Notes: a model not told the origin generated them from the letters alone. 17,029 nucleotides of DNA from Bacteroidales bacterium (GCA_029932445.1 JAOZQB010000040.1:1-17029), one strand, 5' to 3'; numbered from the stretch's first letter, positions 7,902 to 15,295 are shown. A program made the numbers and translations.

Positions 7902-10040
7902 TTAAAATTCTTCCGCAGGAACAAAATCCAAAGTTCTGCTTTGCAAATTAACTTTTACCAATTGAACTTTTATGTCATCTCCGAGACGGAATTTCTTTTT
8001 ACTGCGTTCACCGGTAATGCAATAATCCGCTTCGTCAAAAACGTAAAAATCATCATCTAAATCACGCATGGCAATCATCCCTTCAATTTTTGTTTCTTTA
8101 ATTTCAACATATAAACCGCGTTCTGCTACTCCGGTAATAACGGCATCGTGAATCGAACCAAGCTTATCTTGCATAAATTCAGCTTGTTTATATTTTATTG
8201 AAGCGCGTTCAGCCATCACGGAAACACGTTCCATATCGGAAGCATGTTTACATTTATCATTTAACACATTGGTCATTGCCGGTTTTCCTTTTTTAAGGTA
8301 ATGTGTCAGTAAACGGTGTACCATCATATCCGGATAACGACGGATTGGGGACGTAAAATGGGTATAAAAACTGAATGCCAATCCGTAATGTCCGACATTA
8401 TCGGCAGAATATTCGGCTTTTGCCATTGATTTTACGGCAAGTTGTTCAATCATATTTTGTTCTGATTTTCCTTTCACTTCTTCCAACAGTTTATTTAAAG
8501 ATGCGGAAATTTCTGTTTCATTTTTAAATTTGAACTCGTAACCGAATTGTTTGATAAAATTAGAAAACGAGTGGAGTTTTTCAATATCGGGCTCATCATG
8601 AATGCGATAGATAAACGGTTTTTTCAATGTTTGTCCGACAAATTCGGCAACTTTTTTATTTGCCAAAAGCATAAATTCTTCAATTAAATGATTTGAATCT
8701 TTGGCTTCTTTAAAATAGACACCGAGCGGCTTCCCTTTTTCGTCAAGTTTAAATTTTACTTCAATACGTTCGAAAGAAACCGACCCGTTTCGAAAACGTT
8801 TTTCACGTAGTTTTTTTGCCAATTTATTAAGTTCCGTTATCTCCTTTGCCGGATCACCCTTTCCGGTTTCAATAATTTCTTGTGCTTCGGCATAATTAAA
8901 GCGCCTGTCGGAGTTTATTACGGTTCTTCCGAACCATTGATTGTGAATATTCGCATCTTTATCCAATTCAAAGACAGCAGAGTAGGTTAGTTTATCTTCA
9001 TTCGGTCTTAAAGAACACACATTATTTGAAAGTTTTTCGGGTAACATCGGTATGGTACGGTCGACTAAATATACGGACGTAGCTCTTTCATAACCCTCTT
9101 TGTCAATAAGGTCGTCTTCTTTTACATAATGCGTAACATCGGCAATGTGAATTCCGACTTCAATATTTCCGTTTTTCAATTCTTTGTATGAAAGGGCATC
9201 GTCAAAATCTTTTGCATCTGCGGGGTCGATGGTAAAAGTTGGTGTTTTTCTGAAGTCTTTACGAGATTTTATTTCATCACCGGATATTTCAACCGGAATT
9301 TCTTCGGCAAGTTTTGTGAGATTTTCGGGATATTTATACGGTAAATTGAATTCCGTTAAAATGGCATTCATTTCAGCATCATTATCACCTTCATCACCAA
9401 GGACATCAATGATTTTACCTGTCGGGTTTTTTTGATTTTCATTCCAATGCGTAATTTCGGCAACGGCTTTTTTTCCATGCTCGGCACCGTTCAAATTTTT
9501 GGAAGGAATAAAAATATCATAGGGCATATTTCTTTCGGTAACAATTAAAAATGCAATATTATCATTTGTGATACTGACAATTCCGACAAATTTAGATTTG
9601 TTACGTTTAACGATTTTAGTGATTTCTCCTTCGGGACTTCTTTTTTTACGTCTGGCCCAAATACGAACTTCAACAGTATCTCTGTTCAAAGCACGATTCA
9701 TATATTTTCTCGGAATGTAAATATCTTCTTCGGTATCATCTGATATCACAAATGCCGAACCTGATGCAATGAGCATAACTTTTCCGGTAATAACGGATTT
9801 TGTGGGAACAAATTTATATTTTCCGCGTTGTTCTTCTTCTAATTTTCCGTCATCACAAAGCGCGATTAATACTTCATTTAAGAGCTGTTTAGTTCTTAAA
9901 TCCGTAATTGTCAGTTTTTTAGCTATTTGTTTATAGTTAAAATATTGTGTCGGACGTTTTCGAAAAAACTCAAAAACAAGTTTTTGTAGTGTTTTGCGAT
10001 TATAAGCCGGCAGATGTTTGTTCTTATTTTTATGTGCCAT
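7902..10040 (-). CDS. rnr: Ribonuclease R
   Basis: This 712-residue 3'-5' exoribonuclease of the RNB family degrades structured RNA. Domain order: an N-terminal winged-helix region (about 15-77), two OB-like cold-shock domains (about 84-145 and 150-215), the RNB catalytic domain (about 255-590) and a C-terminal S1 domain (about 630-708, GVAERGLYVEIKETKIEGMIAMRDL). The magnesium-binding aspartates are present in TIDPADAKDFDDA (D272, D278, D280, D281), and the RNB signature HFTSPIRRYPDMMVHRLL is at 561-578. It is shorter than the E. coli enzyme (813 aa), mainly for lack of the long basic tail. The ATG lies one base after the TGA of the Big_5 lipoprotein gene, so it probably depends on that gene's promoter and on translational coupling. 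Confidence 0.96.
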   Translation of the reverse strand: MAHKNKNKHLPAYNRKTLQKLVFEFFRKRPTQYFNYKQIAKKLTITDLRTKQLLNEVLIALCDDGKLEEEQRGKYKFVPTKSVITGKVMLIASGSAFVISDDTEEDIYIPRKYMNRALNRDTVEVRIWARRKKRSPEGEITKIVKRNKSKFVGIVSITNDNIAFLIVTERNMPYDIFIPSKNLNGAEHGKKAVAEITHWNENQKNPTGKIIDVLGDEGDNDAEMNAILTEFNLPYKYPENLTKLAEEIPVEISGDEIKSRKDFRKTPTFTIDPADAKDFDDALSYKELKNGNIEVGIHIADVTHYVKEDDLIDKEGYERATSVYLVDRTIPMLPEKLSNNVCSLRPNEDKLTYSAVFELDKDANIHNQWFGRTVINSDRRFNYAEAQEIIETGKGDPAKEITELNKLAKKLREKRFRNGSVSFERIEVKFKLDEKGKPLGVYFKEAKDSNHLIEEFMLLANKKVAEFVGQTLKKPFIYRIHDEPDIEKLHSFSNFIKQFGYEFKFKNETEISASLNKLLEEVKGKSEQNMIEQLAVKSMAKAEYSADNVGHYGLAFSFYTHFTSPIRRYPDMMVHRLLTHYLKKGKPAMTNVLNDKCKHASDMERVSVMAERASIKYKQAEFMQDKLGSIHDAVITGVAERGLYVEIKETKIEGMIAMRDLDDDFYVFDEADYCITGERSKKKFRLGDDIKVQLVKVNLQSRTLDFVPAEEF

Positions 10041-10041
10041 G

Positions 10042-12858
10042 TCAATTGTATTTTTGTGCTTTAATTTTTATATCAACACTGTTATCCCAATTTGGTTTTA
10101 CAATAATGTCATCGGGATAATATAAGATACGTTCGGGTTGTCTGTTTTTTAAATAATTTCCGGTATCCCAAATTTTGTTTTCGTTTTCATCATAAATCAA
10201 TTCTAAATGATAGTTTCCCGAAAGAATGTTTTCATAAGTTAAGATTGTATCTTTTTTTAAATATTCTGTTTTCAGAATAGTGTTATCCTTATCGTATAAA
10301 TTTAAAATAAGTTGCCCTTTAGGTAAAACGGAATAGGTTGCGGAGTCAACAGAAGTTGTGTCAACAAGTGTATAAAAATCCGGATCGCTGATTTTTTTTA
10401 TGTTTGAAATATTTAAAATGATACGCCCGTAATCTTCTTTAGAACGGACTTTAAACTTAAATTCTTTAGAGGGTGAAAAATCACTGTAATAATCTTCTAA
10501 TGCAAAAGAGTCGAGTTTTAAAACATAGGAAGTTCCGTCTTTCCATTTATGTTTAATGTGTATTTTTCGTTTATTGACAGAGTCCGGATAAGTTGAATAA
10601 TCAGTTAATATTTCAATGCTTACGGTTTCCTTTTTTTCACCATTGACATCTTGAACGGTTTCTTTGTTTACGTCTGTTGTTTTTTCCTTATAATGCCTTT
10701 TATGTTTTCGTCTTTTCTTTTTATATATTAAAGAGATGGTATCATTATGGTCAATATCTTTTTGTTTGATTCTTTCTGTATAAGAAACGATAATTGAAAT
10801 GGTGTCATTAATATAAAAATTTTGATTTAAAATTTCACAATTTACGGTATCTTTTGTTTTGTTATATTTAATTTTAAAAGCGTTTGTATTTATTAAGGAA
10901 TCAGTTGCAGAGACCTTAATGTCAACATCTAACGGTTTGTTGAAAAATAAAGAAATTTGATTTTTTCCGGGTCTGAATGCTTTAATAATTTTTTGGCGTT
11001 TATGCTTAAAGACGACATTTTTGAGATATTCAAAATAAATTTTATCGCCTTGAGTATTATCAAAATCCAAAGTTCTTATTTTCAACATTAAAGTGTCTTC
11101 TTCAATGCGATTTTTATTCGTTATTTTTAGGATTAATTGAGTCTTATTTTCTGAATTAAGCCGATGATACCAATTGTCAGAATTATTATCTGCAATTTCA
11201 ACCGATGTTTCGGGAGAAATTTGTTTTTTAAAATTAAAAATTAAGGTATCAGGTGACGGTCTGGCAGCAGATATCAGGTTTTGTTTTAAAAGCGGAAGAG
11301 TCAAAGTATCAGAAAAATGTTGAATTTGTCCTTTGAAGTAGGCATTATCATAGTGTAATATAAATTTTAAGCTGTCTTTTTGAGAAATTTCATTTTGAGT
11401 GATTTCACAGGTGAGCAATGTGTCCTTTTGTGATTGTATTTTTGAGTACCAACCCGGAACAGTATCAAAATTTAATGCTTCGAGATAAAAAGTATGAACA
11501 TAAGGACGACGCAGATTGAAAATTAATGTATTAGGTGCGGGACGGAAATATTTTTCAAGGGCCTGTTTTTTTGTATCCGTCACTAAAGTGTCAAGAAGTT
11601 CAAACAACTTAATATGATTTGTATCTGTTGATAATAAAGGCGTTTCGGTTTCTATTTCAAAATCTTTAACGGAATCAATTTCTACCTTACTGTCAAGAAA
11701 AAGCACGTATTTTTTTAAAGTGTCTGCATCCGAATTGAATGAAAGAACAGCTGTATCTTGTTCTAAAATCGAATTTCCCAAAGAATCTTTATTGAAATAG
11801 GACAGTTTAAATCGCAGAGTATCTTTTTGATACAAATTTTTGTCTTTTAACCACAGAGAAACAGTTCTTCCCGAATCTTGTCTTTCCGTAAATGAATTTG
11901 TTGAGTTCAAGATAAATCCGAGACCGGTTACGTTTAAATCTTTTGTGTTTTTATTATATTGAAAAACACAATGACCTTTAGAATTTCGTTCAATATTAAC
12001 AAGATATTGGGATTGATAATCTTCCGTAAATGAAAACAATAAAATGTTTTTTGGTGAATAATTGTATTTTTGAGTAATAATAACCGTATCAGTTATTAAT
12101 GTATCACCGATTGTATCATTTTCTTCCTTATGCAGAATTGTCCCGGCTTTTAAGGAGTCGATTTTTGTTTCTGTGATAACTTTCGGAATAATAAACGAAT
12201 CAATAAACGCAATTTTTTCGGAAGGAAGATTAAAATTCAAATTTGCATCATTATCTTTTAATGCAAATATTCGATATCTGTCAGGTTTAATAAAGTTAAT
12301 ATTAAATTTACCCGAAGTATCCGTTTTTGCAATATAGTAGGGTTTTTCAGTTATCGGTGTTGAATCCTTATAATTGTTATAAAGCATAACAAGCATATCT
12401 GCCTGGCCTTTGTGGGTTTTTGCATCAATTATCCGTCCGGAGACTTCCATTGTATCTAACCTGTCTCCGGTAGAAAAAACGAAGCGAAAATCTGTCATTT
12501 TATTTCCTGCATGATAATCTTTTATCGCATCTCCGAATAAAAATGTATAGGTTGTTGTATCTTTTAATTTTTCGTGTAATTTTACAATCAGAGATTTTCT
12601 TTTTATGTTAAAATCCGGTTTTTCAAGAAGCGGGGGGGAGGATAAAAATAAGGATTTAAGATTATCCAACACAAAAAATTCATCAAATGTTATTGAGATT
12701 TTATCTTCCGAAAAGTTTAATCCGCGTTCATCAGGGTTACTTTTAACAAATTTCGGAGGATCTTTATCTTTTTCTCCGCCTGTTAATGTTCCTATTTGAG
12801 CACAAGCCGAGAAAAGAACGATAATCAAAAGTGTAATGTAATAAGTTGGTTTTTTCAT
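10042..12858 (-). CDS. Large Ig-like (Big_5) lipoprotein
   Basis: This 938-residue protein has a clear lipoprotein signal: hydrophobic core 5-17 and lipobox LFSAC, with lipidated Cys19. The mature start QIGTLTGGEKDKDPPKFVKSNPDERGLNFSEDKISITFDEFF leads into a Big_5 (SbsA-type Ig-like) domain at about 33-132. This is followed by a carboxypeptidase-regulatory-like beta domain (about 138-205, SGRIIDAKTHKGQADMLVMLY). The remainder is poorly recognisable beta-rich sequence with repeated KDTL/DTLIFNF-type segments. A basic KKKRRKHKRHYKEK patch lies near 710, and the C-terminal region resembles another Ig-like fold (YHLELIYDENENKIWDTGNY). Function is unknown; such proteins are common in this phylum and are expected at the outer membrane or surface. 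A TAATTTTG element lies 49 bp upstream, and rnr follows after 1 bp. Confidence 0.85.
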   Translation of the reverse strand: MKKPTYYITLLIIVLFSACAQIGTLTGGEKDKDPPKFVKSNPDERGLNFSEDKISITFDEFFVLDNLKSLFLSSPPLLEKPDFNIKRKSLIVKLHEKLKDTTTYTFLFGDAIKDYHAGNKMTDFRFVFSTGDRLDTMEVSGRIIDAKTHKGQADMLVMLYNNYKDSTPITEKPYYIAKTDTSGKFNINFIKPDRYRIFALKDNDANLNFNLPSEKIAFIDSFIIPKVITETKIDSLKAGTILHKEENDTIGDTLITDTVIITQKYNYSPKNILLFSFTEDYQSQYLVNIERNSKGHCVFQYNKNTKDLNVTGLGFILNSTNSFTERQDSGRTVSLWLKDKNLYQKDTLRFKLSYFNKDSLGNSILEQDTAVLSFNSDADTLKKYVLFLDSKVEIDSVKDFEIETETPLLSTDTNHIKLFELLDTLVTDTKKQALEKYFRPAPNTLIFNLRRPYVHTFYLEALNFDTVPGWYSKIQSQKDTLLTCEITQNEISQKDSLKFILHYDNAYFKGQIQHFSDTLTLPLLKQNLISAARPSPDTLIFNFKKQISPETSVEIADNNSDNWYHRLNSENKTQLILKITNKNRIEEDTLMLKIRTLDFDNTQGDKIYFEYLKNVVFKHKRQKIIKAFRPGKNQISLFFNKPLDVDIKVSATDSLINTNAFKIKYNKTKDTVNCEILNQNFYINDTISIIVSYTERIKQKDIDHNDTISLIYKKKRRKHKRHYKEKTTDVNKETVQDVNGEKKETVSIEILTDYSTYPDSVNKRKIHIKHKWKDGTSYVLKLDSFALEDYYSDFSPSKEFKFKVRSKEDYGRIILNISNIKKISDPDFYTLVDTTSVDSATYSVLPKGQLILNLYDKDNTILKTEYLKKDTILTYENILSGNYHLELIYDENENKIWDTGNYLKNRQPERILYYPDDIIVKPNWDNSVDIKIKAQKYN

Positions 12859-12907
12859 GTCTAATCTACATAAACTTGCAGAATTAATTTTTATTTTAAA
12901 TATTGAC

Positions 12908-12915
12908 CAAAATTA
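12908..12915 (-). promoter_or_regulatory. Putative -7 element (TAATTTTG) for the Big_5 lipoprotein-rnr operon
   Basis: On the minus strand TAATTTTG matches TAnnTTTG and ends 49 bp before the ATG at 12858. No well-spaced -33 element is visible. Confidence 0.4.
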
Positions 12916-12942
12916 ACAAAATTTGCGGGCTTAAAAGAAATA

Positions 12943-13170
12943 ATGATCAGAATTATACATCAAAGAGCAAAATGTATCGGTTGTAATTATTGTGTTGAAG
13001 CAGCACCGTCACGCTGGTTTATGGATGATATTGACGGTAAAAGTAATTTAATCGGGGCAAAAGAAAAAAGAGGCATTTTTATTGTGATTACTACGGATGA
13101 TGAATTTGATGAAAATTCGGAAGCGGCTGAAATTTGTCCGGTTAATATCATTAAAGTTGAGAAATTTTAA
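12943..13170 (+). CDS. Single-cluster [4Fe-4S] ferredoxin
   Basis: This 75-residue soluble electron carrier has cluster ligands C11, C14 and C17 in CIGCNYC and C65 in the distant ICPVNI motif. The position where two-cluster ferredoxins have a further cysteine is AAP (20-22), as in single-cluster Desulfovibrio- and Bacillus-type ferredoxins, so one [4Fe-4S] cluster (or [3Fe-4S]) is expected. The protein is acidic, as electron carriers of this type usually are. It stands alone: divergent from the Big_5 lipoprotein gene and upstream of a separately promoted tRNA locus, so its redox partner cannot be read from context. I see no terminator between it and the tRNA-type promoter starting at 13177. 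Confidence 0.9.
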   Translation: MIRIIHQRAKCIGCNYCVEAAPSRWFMDDIDGKSNLIGAKEKRGIFIVITTDDEFDENSEAAEICPVNIIKVEKF

Positions 13171-13176
13171 TGCCTT

Positions 13177-13206
13177 TTTGATTGAACCGTAAATTTTCTA
13201 TTTTTG
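13177..13206 (+). promoter_or_regulatory. Promoter (TTTG-N18-TATTTTTG) of the tRNA-Arg locus
   Basis: TTTG at 13177-13180 and TATTTTTG at 13199-13206 are 18 bp apart, the best-formed promoter in the window with the one at 6671. Transcription should begin near 13213, a few bases before the broken tRNA copy, which is the geometry of a tRNA promoter. No other promoter is evident before the intact tRNA, so this one probably drives the whole locus to the terminator at 13644. Confidence 0.75.
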
Positions 13207-13217
13207 CAAAATATTAA

Positions 13218-13284
13218 GCCCTCACAGTTCAACGGATACCTGCCTGCCGGCAGGGAATAATGGTTTCCTAAACTGCAGATACAA
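13218..13284 (+). pseudogene. Broken tRNA-Arg(CCU) copy with a palindrome in its D-loop
   Basis: The segment matches the intact tRNA-Arg at 13565 through the 5' acceptor strand, D-arm, anticodon arm (TTTCCTAA loop identical) and variable loop. Homology stops at GATACAA. A GC-rich insert of about 17 bases sits in the D-loop. The T-arm consensus TTCRANY and the 3' acceptor strand that would pair with GCCCTCA are absent, so it cannot fold as a tRNA. The shared stretch starts before the tRNA itself (aatattaa versus aatagtaa), so this is a direct repeat of the tRNA 5' region and not chance similarity. Confidence 0.85.
13239..13255 (+). repeat. GC-rich palindromic insert (core CCTGCCGGCAGG)
   Basis: The sequence CCTGCCTGCCGGCAGGG interrupts the D-loop of the broken tRNA copy. 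Its core CCTGCCGGCAGG (13243-13254) is a perfect 12-base palindrome and is unusually GC-rich for this window. It shares the CCTGCC/GGCAGG arms with the hairpin at 7861-7893, which suggests a small dispersed palindromic element. Confidence 0.65.
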
Positions 13285-13331
13285 AACGGGTTTTAAGAAT
13301 AATGCCGGTTATAAAATATATAGAACTGATA

Positions 13332-13574
13332 ATGTGGTGGGTATATGCTATACAAAGCGGTAAAGACAACAGGATTTATGTCGGAATGAGCAAAGATGTT
13401 GACAGAAGAATATCAGAACATAACTCAAAAAAAGTCACGTCAACAAAGTATTATGTCCCGTGGACAATTATTTATAAAGAATATATAGGAGAAATAAAAG
13501 AAGCAAGAAAAAGAGAAAAATATTTAAAATCCGGTGTCGGAAAAGAATATTTAAAAAATAGTAAGCCCTCGTAG
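13332..13574 (+). CDS. Small GIY-YIG nuclease-domain protein ending inside tRNA-Arg
   Basis: This 80-residue protein consists almost wholly of a minimal GIY-YIG nuclease domain (UPF0213-like). VYA (4-6) and YVG (16-18) form the GIY and YIG strands. DRRISEHNS (24-32) supplies the conserved arginine and histidine, and ARKREKYLKSG (58-68) supplies the likely catalytic glutamate E62. The frame is open to an ATG at 13302, but ATG at 13332 (MWWVYAIQSG) is the family-like start. The last codons and TAG stop (13563-13574) overlap the intact tRNA-Arg by ten bases, so Lys-Pro-Ser-stop is written by tRNA sequence. The gene lies between a broken and an intact copy of the same tRNA, downstream of the tRNA promoter. 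Function is unknown; a homing or mobile nuclease is inferred. Confidence 0.88.
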   Translation: MWWVYAIQSGKDNRIYVGMSKDVDRRISEHNSKKVTSTKYYVPWTIIYKEYIGEIKEARKREKYLKSGVGKEYLKNSKPS

Positions 13575-13636
13575 TTCAATGGACAGAACAATAGTTTCCT
13601 AAACTGTAGATACAAGTTCGATTCTTGTCGGGGGTA
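13565..13636 (+). tRNA. tRNA-Arg (anticodon CCU)
   Basis: A full cloverleaf can be drawn: acceptor GCCCTCG with CGGGGGT (two wobble pairs), D-stem GTTC/GAAC, anticodon stem ATAGT/ACTGT with loop TTCCTAA (anticodon CCT), a short variable loop AGAT, and T-stem ACAAG/CTTGT with loop TTCGATT. The discriminator is A and CCA is not encoded. It should read AGG codons. No TAnnTTTG box lies directly upstream; its 5' end overlaps the GIY-YIG stop codon, and a strong terminator follows within 8 bp. It probably matures from the transcript that starts near 13213. Confidence 0.95.
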
Positions 13637-13643
13637 CAATTAT

Positions 13644-13687
13644 AAAGACTTAATGTGTTTGAAATAAACAAATTAAGTCTTTTTTAT
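13644..13687 (+). terminator. Intrinsic terminator after tRNA-Arg
   Basis: AAAGACTTAAT (13644-13654) pairs with ATTAAGTCTTT (13672-13682), extended inwards by TGTTT/AAACA past a single mismatch, with a 5-base loop and a run of T (to 13685). It is a strong intrinsic terminator placed 8 bp after the tRNA. Confidence 0.9.
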
Positions 13688-13733
13688 TTCTTTGAAGGGA
13701 CAAACCGGAAAGCGATAATAAATATCTGATTGA

Positions 13734-14351
13734 TTACTTTTTCTTTCTCTTTTTAAATAAATTATTTTTAACATATTCAATTTCTTCTTTAATAGCTTTT
13801 TCAATATTTGAAACCGTAACCGGTTCACCTTTCATTTCCAATTTTTGAGATACGGTAACAGCTTTAGGTATTGCAATCCACAAAACAATGTAAGGAATTG
13901 TTCCGAAACCGCCGACAATGACAGCAGCAATAAATAATAAACGAAAAAGAACAGGATCTGTTCCGAAATAATTTCCTAATCCGCCGCAAACGCCTGCAAT
14001 TATTTGATTATCTTCATCACGATAAAGCCGTTTTTGTTTTCGTGTTTTCTTTTTTGAATAGGTCGGTTTATTTTGTTCCGGGGCATCTTTTTCCGGCTCA
14101 AAATCTTCCGGTTTTCCCATTATTGTTATAATATCATCAACTTCTTTTTGTGTTACGACACCTTCGTTACCTACTTTTTCATCAAACAATTCGGCAACTC
14201 GCATTTCAATATCATTAAAAATTTCGTCTCCGTCTTCTTCTTCTTTATATTTTTGTAATATGCTGTCTAACCAAATTTTCAATATTTGATAAGCATCTTC
14301 ATCGATATTAAAAATATATCCGCTGATATGAATTCTGATTGTTTTTTTCAT
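13734..14351 (-). CDS. PspC-domain membrane protein (promoter-distal copy)
   Basis: This 205-residue protein has two parts. The cytoplasmic N-terminal region (1-90, ISGYIFNIDEDAYQILKIWLDSI ... IEMRVAELFDEK ... IMGKPEDF) is a helical module often found with PspC in this phylum. The PspC domain (about 107-162) reads RLYRDEDNQIIAGVCGGLGNYFGTDPVLFRLLF with a hydrophobic helix and ends WIAIPK. A basic tail (KKRKKK) closes it. PspC proteins of the phage-shock family act in membrane-stress sensing. The gene starts one base after the stop of the PadR regulator, so it is the last gene of a three-gene operon. The exact role is not known; the domain call is firm. Confidence 0.92.
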   Translation of the reverse strand: MKKTIRIHISGYIFNIDEDAYQILKIWLDSILQKYKEEEDGDEIFNDIEMRVAELFDEKVGNEGVVTQKEVDDIITIMGKPEDFEPEKDAPEQNKPTYSKKKTRKQKRLYRDEDNQIIAGVCGGLGNYFGTDPVLFRLLFIAAVIVGGFGTIPYIVLWIAIPKAVTVSQKLEMKGEPVTVSNIEKAIKEEIEYVKNNLFKKRKKK

Positions 14352-14352
14352 T

Positions 14353-14685
14353 TTATTGCTTGTTTTTTCTGATTTTTTTGATTGATTGTGTTAAATTATT
14401 CCAAGATTTATCCAATTCGTTAAGTGCTTCTTGTCCTTTATCCGTCAGGCGATAATATTTACGAGGCGGTCCTTGGGTTGACTCTTCCCATCTGTAACTC
14501 AACAAACCGGTGTTTTTTTGGCGTGTCAACAAAGGGTATAATGTGCCTTCAACAACAATTAATTCAGCAGTTTTTAATTCTTTTATAATTTCGGAAGCAT
14601 AGGCATCTCCTTTTGCTAATATTGACAATGTACAATATTCCAGAATCCCTTTTCGCATTTGTGCTTTTACGTTTTCTGTATTCAT
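14353..14685 (-). CDS. PadR-family transcriptional regulator
   Basis: This 110-residue winged-helix repressor-type protein covers the standard PadR N-terminal domain at about 14-90 (ILEYCTLSILAKGDAYASEIIKEL ... VEGTLYPLLTRQKNTGLLSYRWEESTQGPPRKYYRLTDKGQEAL). The EGTLYPLL and GPPRKYYxLT signatures are diagnostic. It is a short PadR with little beyond the DNA-binding domain and a short dimerisation helix. It is sandwiched between two PspC-type membrane-protein genes, with a 4-base ATGA overlap upstream and a 1-base gap downstream, so it probably controls its own operon. The promoter element at 15227-15234 is the likely target. Effector unknown. Confidence 0.95.
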   Translation of the reverse strand: MNTENVKAQMRKGILEYCTLSILAKGDAYASEIIKELKTAELIVVEGTLYPLLTRQKNTGLLSYRWEESTQGPPRKYYRLTDKGQEALNELDKSWNNLTQSIKKIRKNKQ

Positions 14686-15206
14686 AAGGAAGTTGTTTTT
14701 CGGAAATTAATTTGGTTTTCGTCAGACGGAATAACAATCCATAAAATAATATATACAGGAATAAACAATCCTCTGAACAATGCTAACAGGATAAAAAGAA
14801 TTCGGATTAATACGGGGTCAACACCTAATTTACGGGCAATTCCGGAACAAACTCCGCCTATAATCGTATGAGATTTGTCTCGTTGCAATTTTCGACGATT
14901 TTTTTTCGTCTTTGTTTTTCTGCGAAATTTTTCATTCCCGTAAAATTGTTGTTTGTATTTTATTTTTTGATTTTCTTTCATGACGTTTATAACTTCATTA
15001 ATAATTTCGGGTGTTATTATTTTTTGCTTTTTCTGTTCTGATTCCATGTCAAGAAGAACAGAAATTTGAATTTCGATATCAGAAAATTTTTCATCATCTT
15101 TTAAACTTCGTTTAATATATTTTAAATAATCAGATAGCTGTTTGTAAGCTGTTTCGGTAATCTTATAATCTTTACCGTTAAGAATAATCCCTTTTATTTG
15201 TTCCAT
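14682..15206 (-). CDS. PspC-domain membrane protein (promoter-proximal, divergent copy)
   Basis: This 174-residue protein has the same architecture as the downstream PspC gene product: a helical N-terminal module (1-80, ILNGKDYKITETAYKQLSDYLKYI ... IEIQISVLLDME), a strongly basic linker (92-109) and a PspC domain at about 106-161 (GGVCSGIARKLGVDPVLIRILFILLALFRGLFIPVYIILWIVIP). The two share the PspC core but the N-terminal modules differ greatly, so they are old paralogues. A frame from ATG at 15263 would add 19 residues, but a TATCTTTG element lies between the two starts (15227-15234), so ATG at 15206 is chosen, 20 bp downstream of that box. The stop overlaps the padR start by 4 bp. Confidence 0.9.
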   Translation of the reverse strand: MEQIKGIILNGKDYKITETAYKQLSDYLKYIKRSLKDDEKFSDIEIQISVLLDMESEQKKQKIITPEIINEVINVMKENQKIKYKQQFYGNEKFRRKTKTKKNRRKLQRDKSHTIIGGVCSGIARKLGVDPVLIRILFILLALFRGLFIPVYIILWIVIPSDENQINFRKTTSL

Positions 15207-15226
15207 TGTTCCGTTAGTTTGTTTTG

Positions 15227-15234
15227 CAAAGATA
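15227..15234 (-). promoter_or_regulatory. -7 element (TATCTTTG) for the PspC-PadR-PspC operon
   Basis: TATCTTTG on the minus strand ends 20 bp before the ATG at 15206. A TTTG exists at 15261-15264, but its 26-bp spacing is long. The position decides the start codon of the first gene. Confidence 0.6.
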
Positions 15235-15295
15235 TGTAAAAGTTTTAGAACTATGCATAACAAAGTAGTATATTTTTTTATTTTTATTTTTTCAG

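Noticed and set aside
13218..13300. A second functional tRNA-Arg
   Set aside because: There is no T-loop consensus and no 3' acceptor strand to pair with GCCCTCA, and the D-loop carries an insert.
13302..13331. Upstream start for the GIY-YIG gene adding MPVIKYIELI
   Set aside because: The family begins directly with the hydrophobic strand before VYA, and the ATG at 13332 gives that N-terminus.
14073..14258. Plus-strand small open frame opposite the PspC gene
   Set aside because: It is antisense to a clear coding region and has no recognisable features beyond phenylalanine-rich sequence typical of reversed AT-rich code.
15207..15263. 19-residue N-terminal extension of the first PspC protein
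   Set aside because: It spans the TATCTTTG promoter element at 15227-15234 and its residues do not match the paired paralogue.
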